In this document: in pieces, positions 6,174-7,111 of the stretch
How positions within the stretch are numbered: the first letter of the stretch is position 1
Layout of the letters: every line of letters begins with the position of its first letter
From: Opitutaceae bacterium
Lineage (GTDB): Bacteria; Verrucomicrobiota; Verrucomicrobiia; Opitutales; Opitutaceae
Length of the DNA stretch: 7,111 bases
Direction: 5' to 3'
Assembly: GCA_031282705.1 (NCBI GenBank)
Contig: JAITDF010000280.1
Coordinates: 1-7,111, forward strand
Program-made: the position numbers and the translations under genes
The notes under the pieces: generated by a model
Databases searched by the model: none
Seen by the model: only the letters and a program-made list of their open reading frames with translations
Told to the model about the DNA's origin: nothing

Positions 6174-7111
6174 ATGCCCAACGCCGCCATCACCCGCACC
6201 GCGCCGCCCGCGCTCACCCACACCGTGCCGCCCGGCATCCGCCGCATCCGCGCCGACAAGGCGCTCGCCAGCGCGTTCCCCGGACACAGCCGCGCGGCCC
6301 TCCAGCGCGCGTTTGACGCCGGGCTCGTCGCGCTCGGCGGGCGCGCCATCCCGCGCGACCACACCGTGCGCGGCGGCGACACCCTCGCCTTCTCCATGCC
6401 CGGCGCCAGGCCGTCGGAGCTCAAGCCCGCCGCCATCCCGCTCGACATCCTTTTCGAGGACGGGCACCTGCTCGCCCTCAACAAAGCCGCCGGCATGGTC
6501 GTGCACCCCGGCGCGGCGACCGGCGGGGACACGCTCGTGCACGCCCTGCTCGCGCATTGCAAGGGCGGGTTGAGCGGCATCGGCGGCGTCGAGCGCCCCG
6601 GCATCGTGCACCGCCTCGACCGCGAGACCTCGGGCGTGATGCTTGCCGCCAAAACCGACGCCGCCCATCGCGGCCTCTCCCGGCAGTTTGCGACCCGCGC
6701 GCTGCAAAAAGAATACCTCGCGCTCATCGCCGGCGTGCCGTCGCTGCTCAGCGGCAGCATCCGCAAGCCCGTCGGCCGCAACCCGCGCCAGCGCCATAAA
6801 ATGACGGCTTTCGAGGGCCCCCATCCCGCCGCGCGCGACGCGCGCACCGACTGGGAGGTGGTGGAGGGCTACGGTGCGCTCGCCGCGCTCGTGCGCTGCC
6901 GCATCCATACCGGCCGCACGCACCAGATCCGCGTGCACCTGAAATCCATCGGCCACGTCCTCCTCGGCGACCTTGTTTACGGCTGGCGCGCCGACCCGCG
7001 CCTCCCCGTGCAACCGCCCCGCGTGATGCTTCACGCCGCCCGGCTCGTCGTGGACCACCCGGTCACCGGCAGGCCCCTCGACCTCGCCGCCCCGCCGCCG
7101 AAAGATTTCAA
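6174..7111 (+). CDS. RluA/RluD-family 23S rRNA pseudouridine synthase (3' partial)
   Basis: The frame is open for 312 codons to the window edge. Members of this family isomerise uridines to pseudouridine in RNA, usually large-subunit rRNA for the S4-containing type. An N-terminal S4-like RNA-binding segment lies at about residues 26-75. The catalytic domain has HRLDRETSG (146-154) with the catalytic Asp149, LNKAAGMVVHPG (102-113), and HTGRTHQIRVH (245-255) followed by GDLVYG (265-270). The ending VTGRPLDLAAPPP (296-308) is typical of the last strand, so only a short tail should be missing. ATG 6174 is the only upstream start, because an in-frame TGA lies at 6141-6143. The S4 domain favours an RluC/RluD-like enzyme over RluA, but the modified site cannot be deduced. 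It looks like a housekeeping gene unrelated to the transport group, separated from it by 285 non-coding bases. Confidence 0.93.
   Translation, partial: MPNAAITRTAPPALTHTVPPGIRRIRADKALASAFPGHSRAALQRAFDAGLVALGGRAIPRDHTVRGGDTLAFSMPGARPSELKPAAIPLDILFEDGHLLALNKAAGMVVHPGAATGGDTLVHALLAHCKGGLSGIGGVERPGIVHRLDRETSGVMLAAKTDAAHRGLSRQFATRALQKEYLALIAGVPSLLSGSIRKPVGRNPRQRHKMTAFEGPHPAARDARTDWEVVEGYGALAALVRCRIHTGRTHQIRVHLKSIGHVLLGDLVYGWRADPRLPVQPPRVMLHAARLVVDHPVTGRPLDLAAPPPKDF

Noticed and set aside
6147..7058. - strand frame opposite the pseudouridine synthase
   Set aside because: The + strand frame carries HRLDRETSG and HTGRTHQIRVH motifs; the - strand product is featureless Gly/Ala/Arg-rich sequence.

Overview
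The window is very GC-rich for most of its length. All genes are on the + strand and none has a convincing Shine-Dalgarno sequence. It contains a TonB-dependent outer-membrane receptor, so the host is a Gram-negative-type (diderm) bacterium. The strong GC preference, the lack of SD sequences, Bacteroidota-like gene content and simple heptamer/hexamer intergenic repeats together suggest Verrucomicrobiota, perhaps Opitutaceae. That placement is inference and could not be tested here.

Layout: (1) bases 2-112 are the last 36 codons of a membrane protein. (2) Bases 143-5888 hold four genes that read as one functional group: an ABC ATPase (143-1030), an ABC-2-type membrane subunit (1260-1931), a membrane-anchored protein recognised as DUF4857-like (1928-3265, overlapping the previous gene by 4 bases) and a TonB-dependent receptor (3303-5888). 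(3) Bases 5889-6173 are intergenic, with a 144-base inverted-repeat element, a short REP-like palindrome and two pairs of short direct repeats. (4) Bases 6174-7111 are an RluA/RluD-type pseudouridine synthase that runs off the window.

How the genes may work together: the ATPase and permease form an inner-membrane ABC module. The DUF4857-like protein places about 360 residues in the periplasm between one N-terminal and two C-terminal membrane segments. The receptor sits in the outer membrane. Together they could make a trans-envelope uptake or export system of unknown substrate. This is the best candidate for an undescribed system in the window. The roles of the individual families are established or recognised, but their cooperation is inferred from gene order.

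Two features interrupt the group. A 229-base gap between the ATPase and permease genes holds a long imperfect hairpin of hexamer repeats and a run of heptamers. Base composition also drops sharply about 170 bases into the receptor gene, just after the signal peptide and linker.
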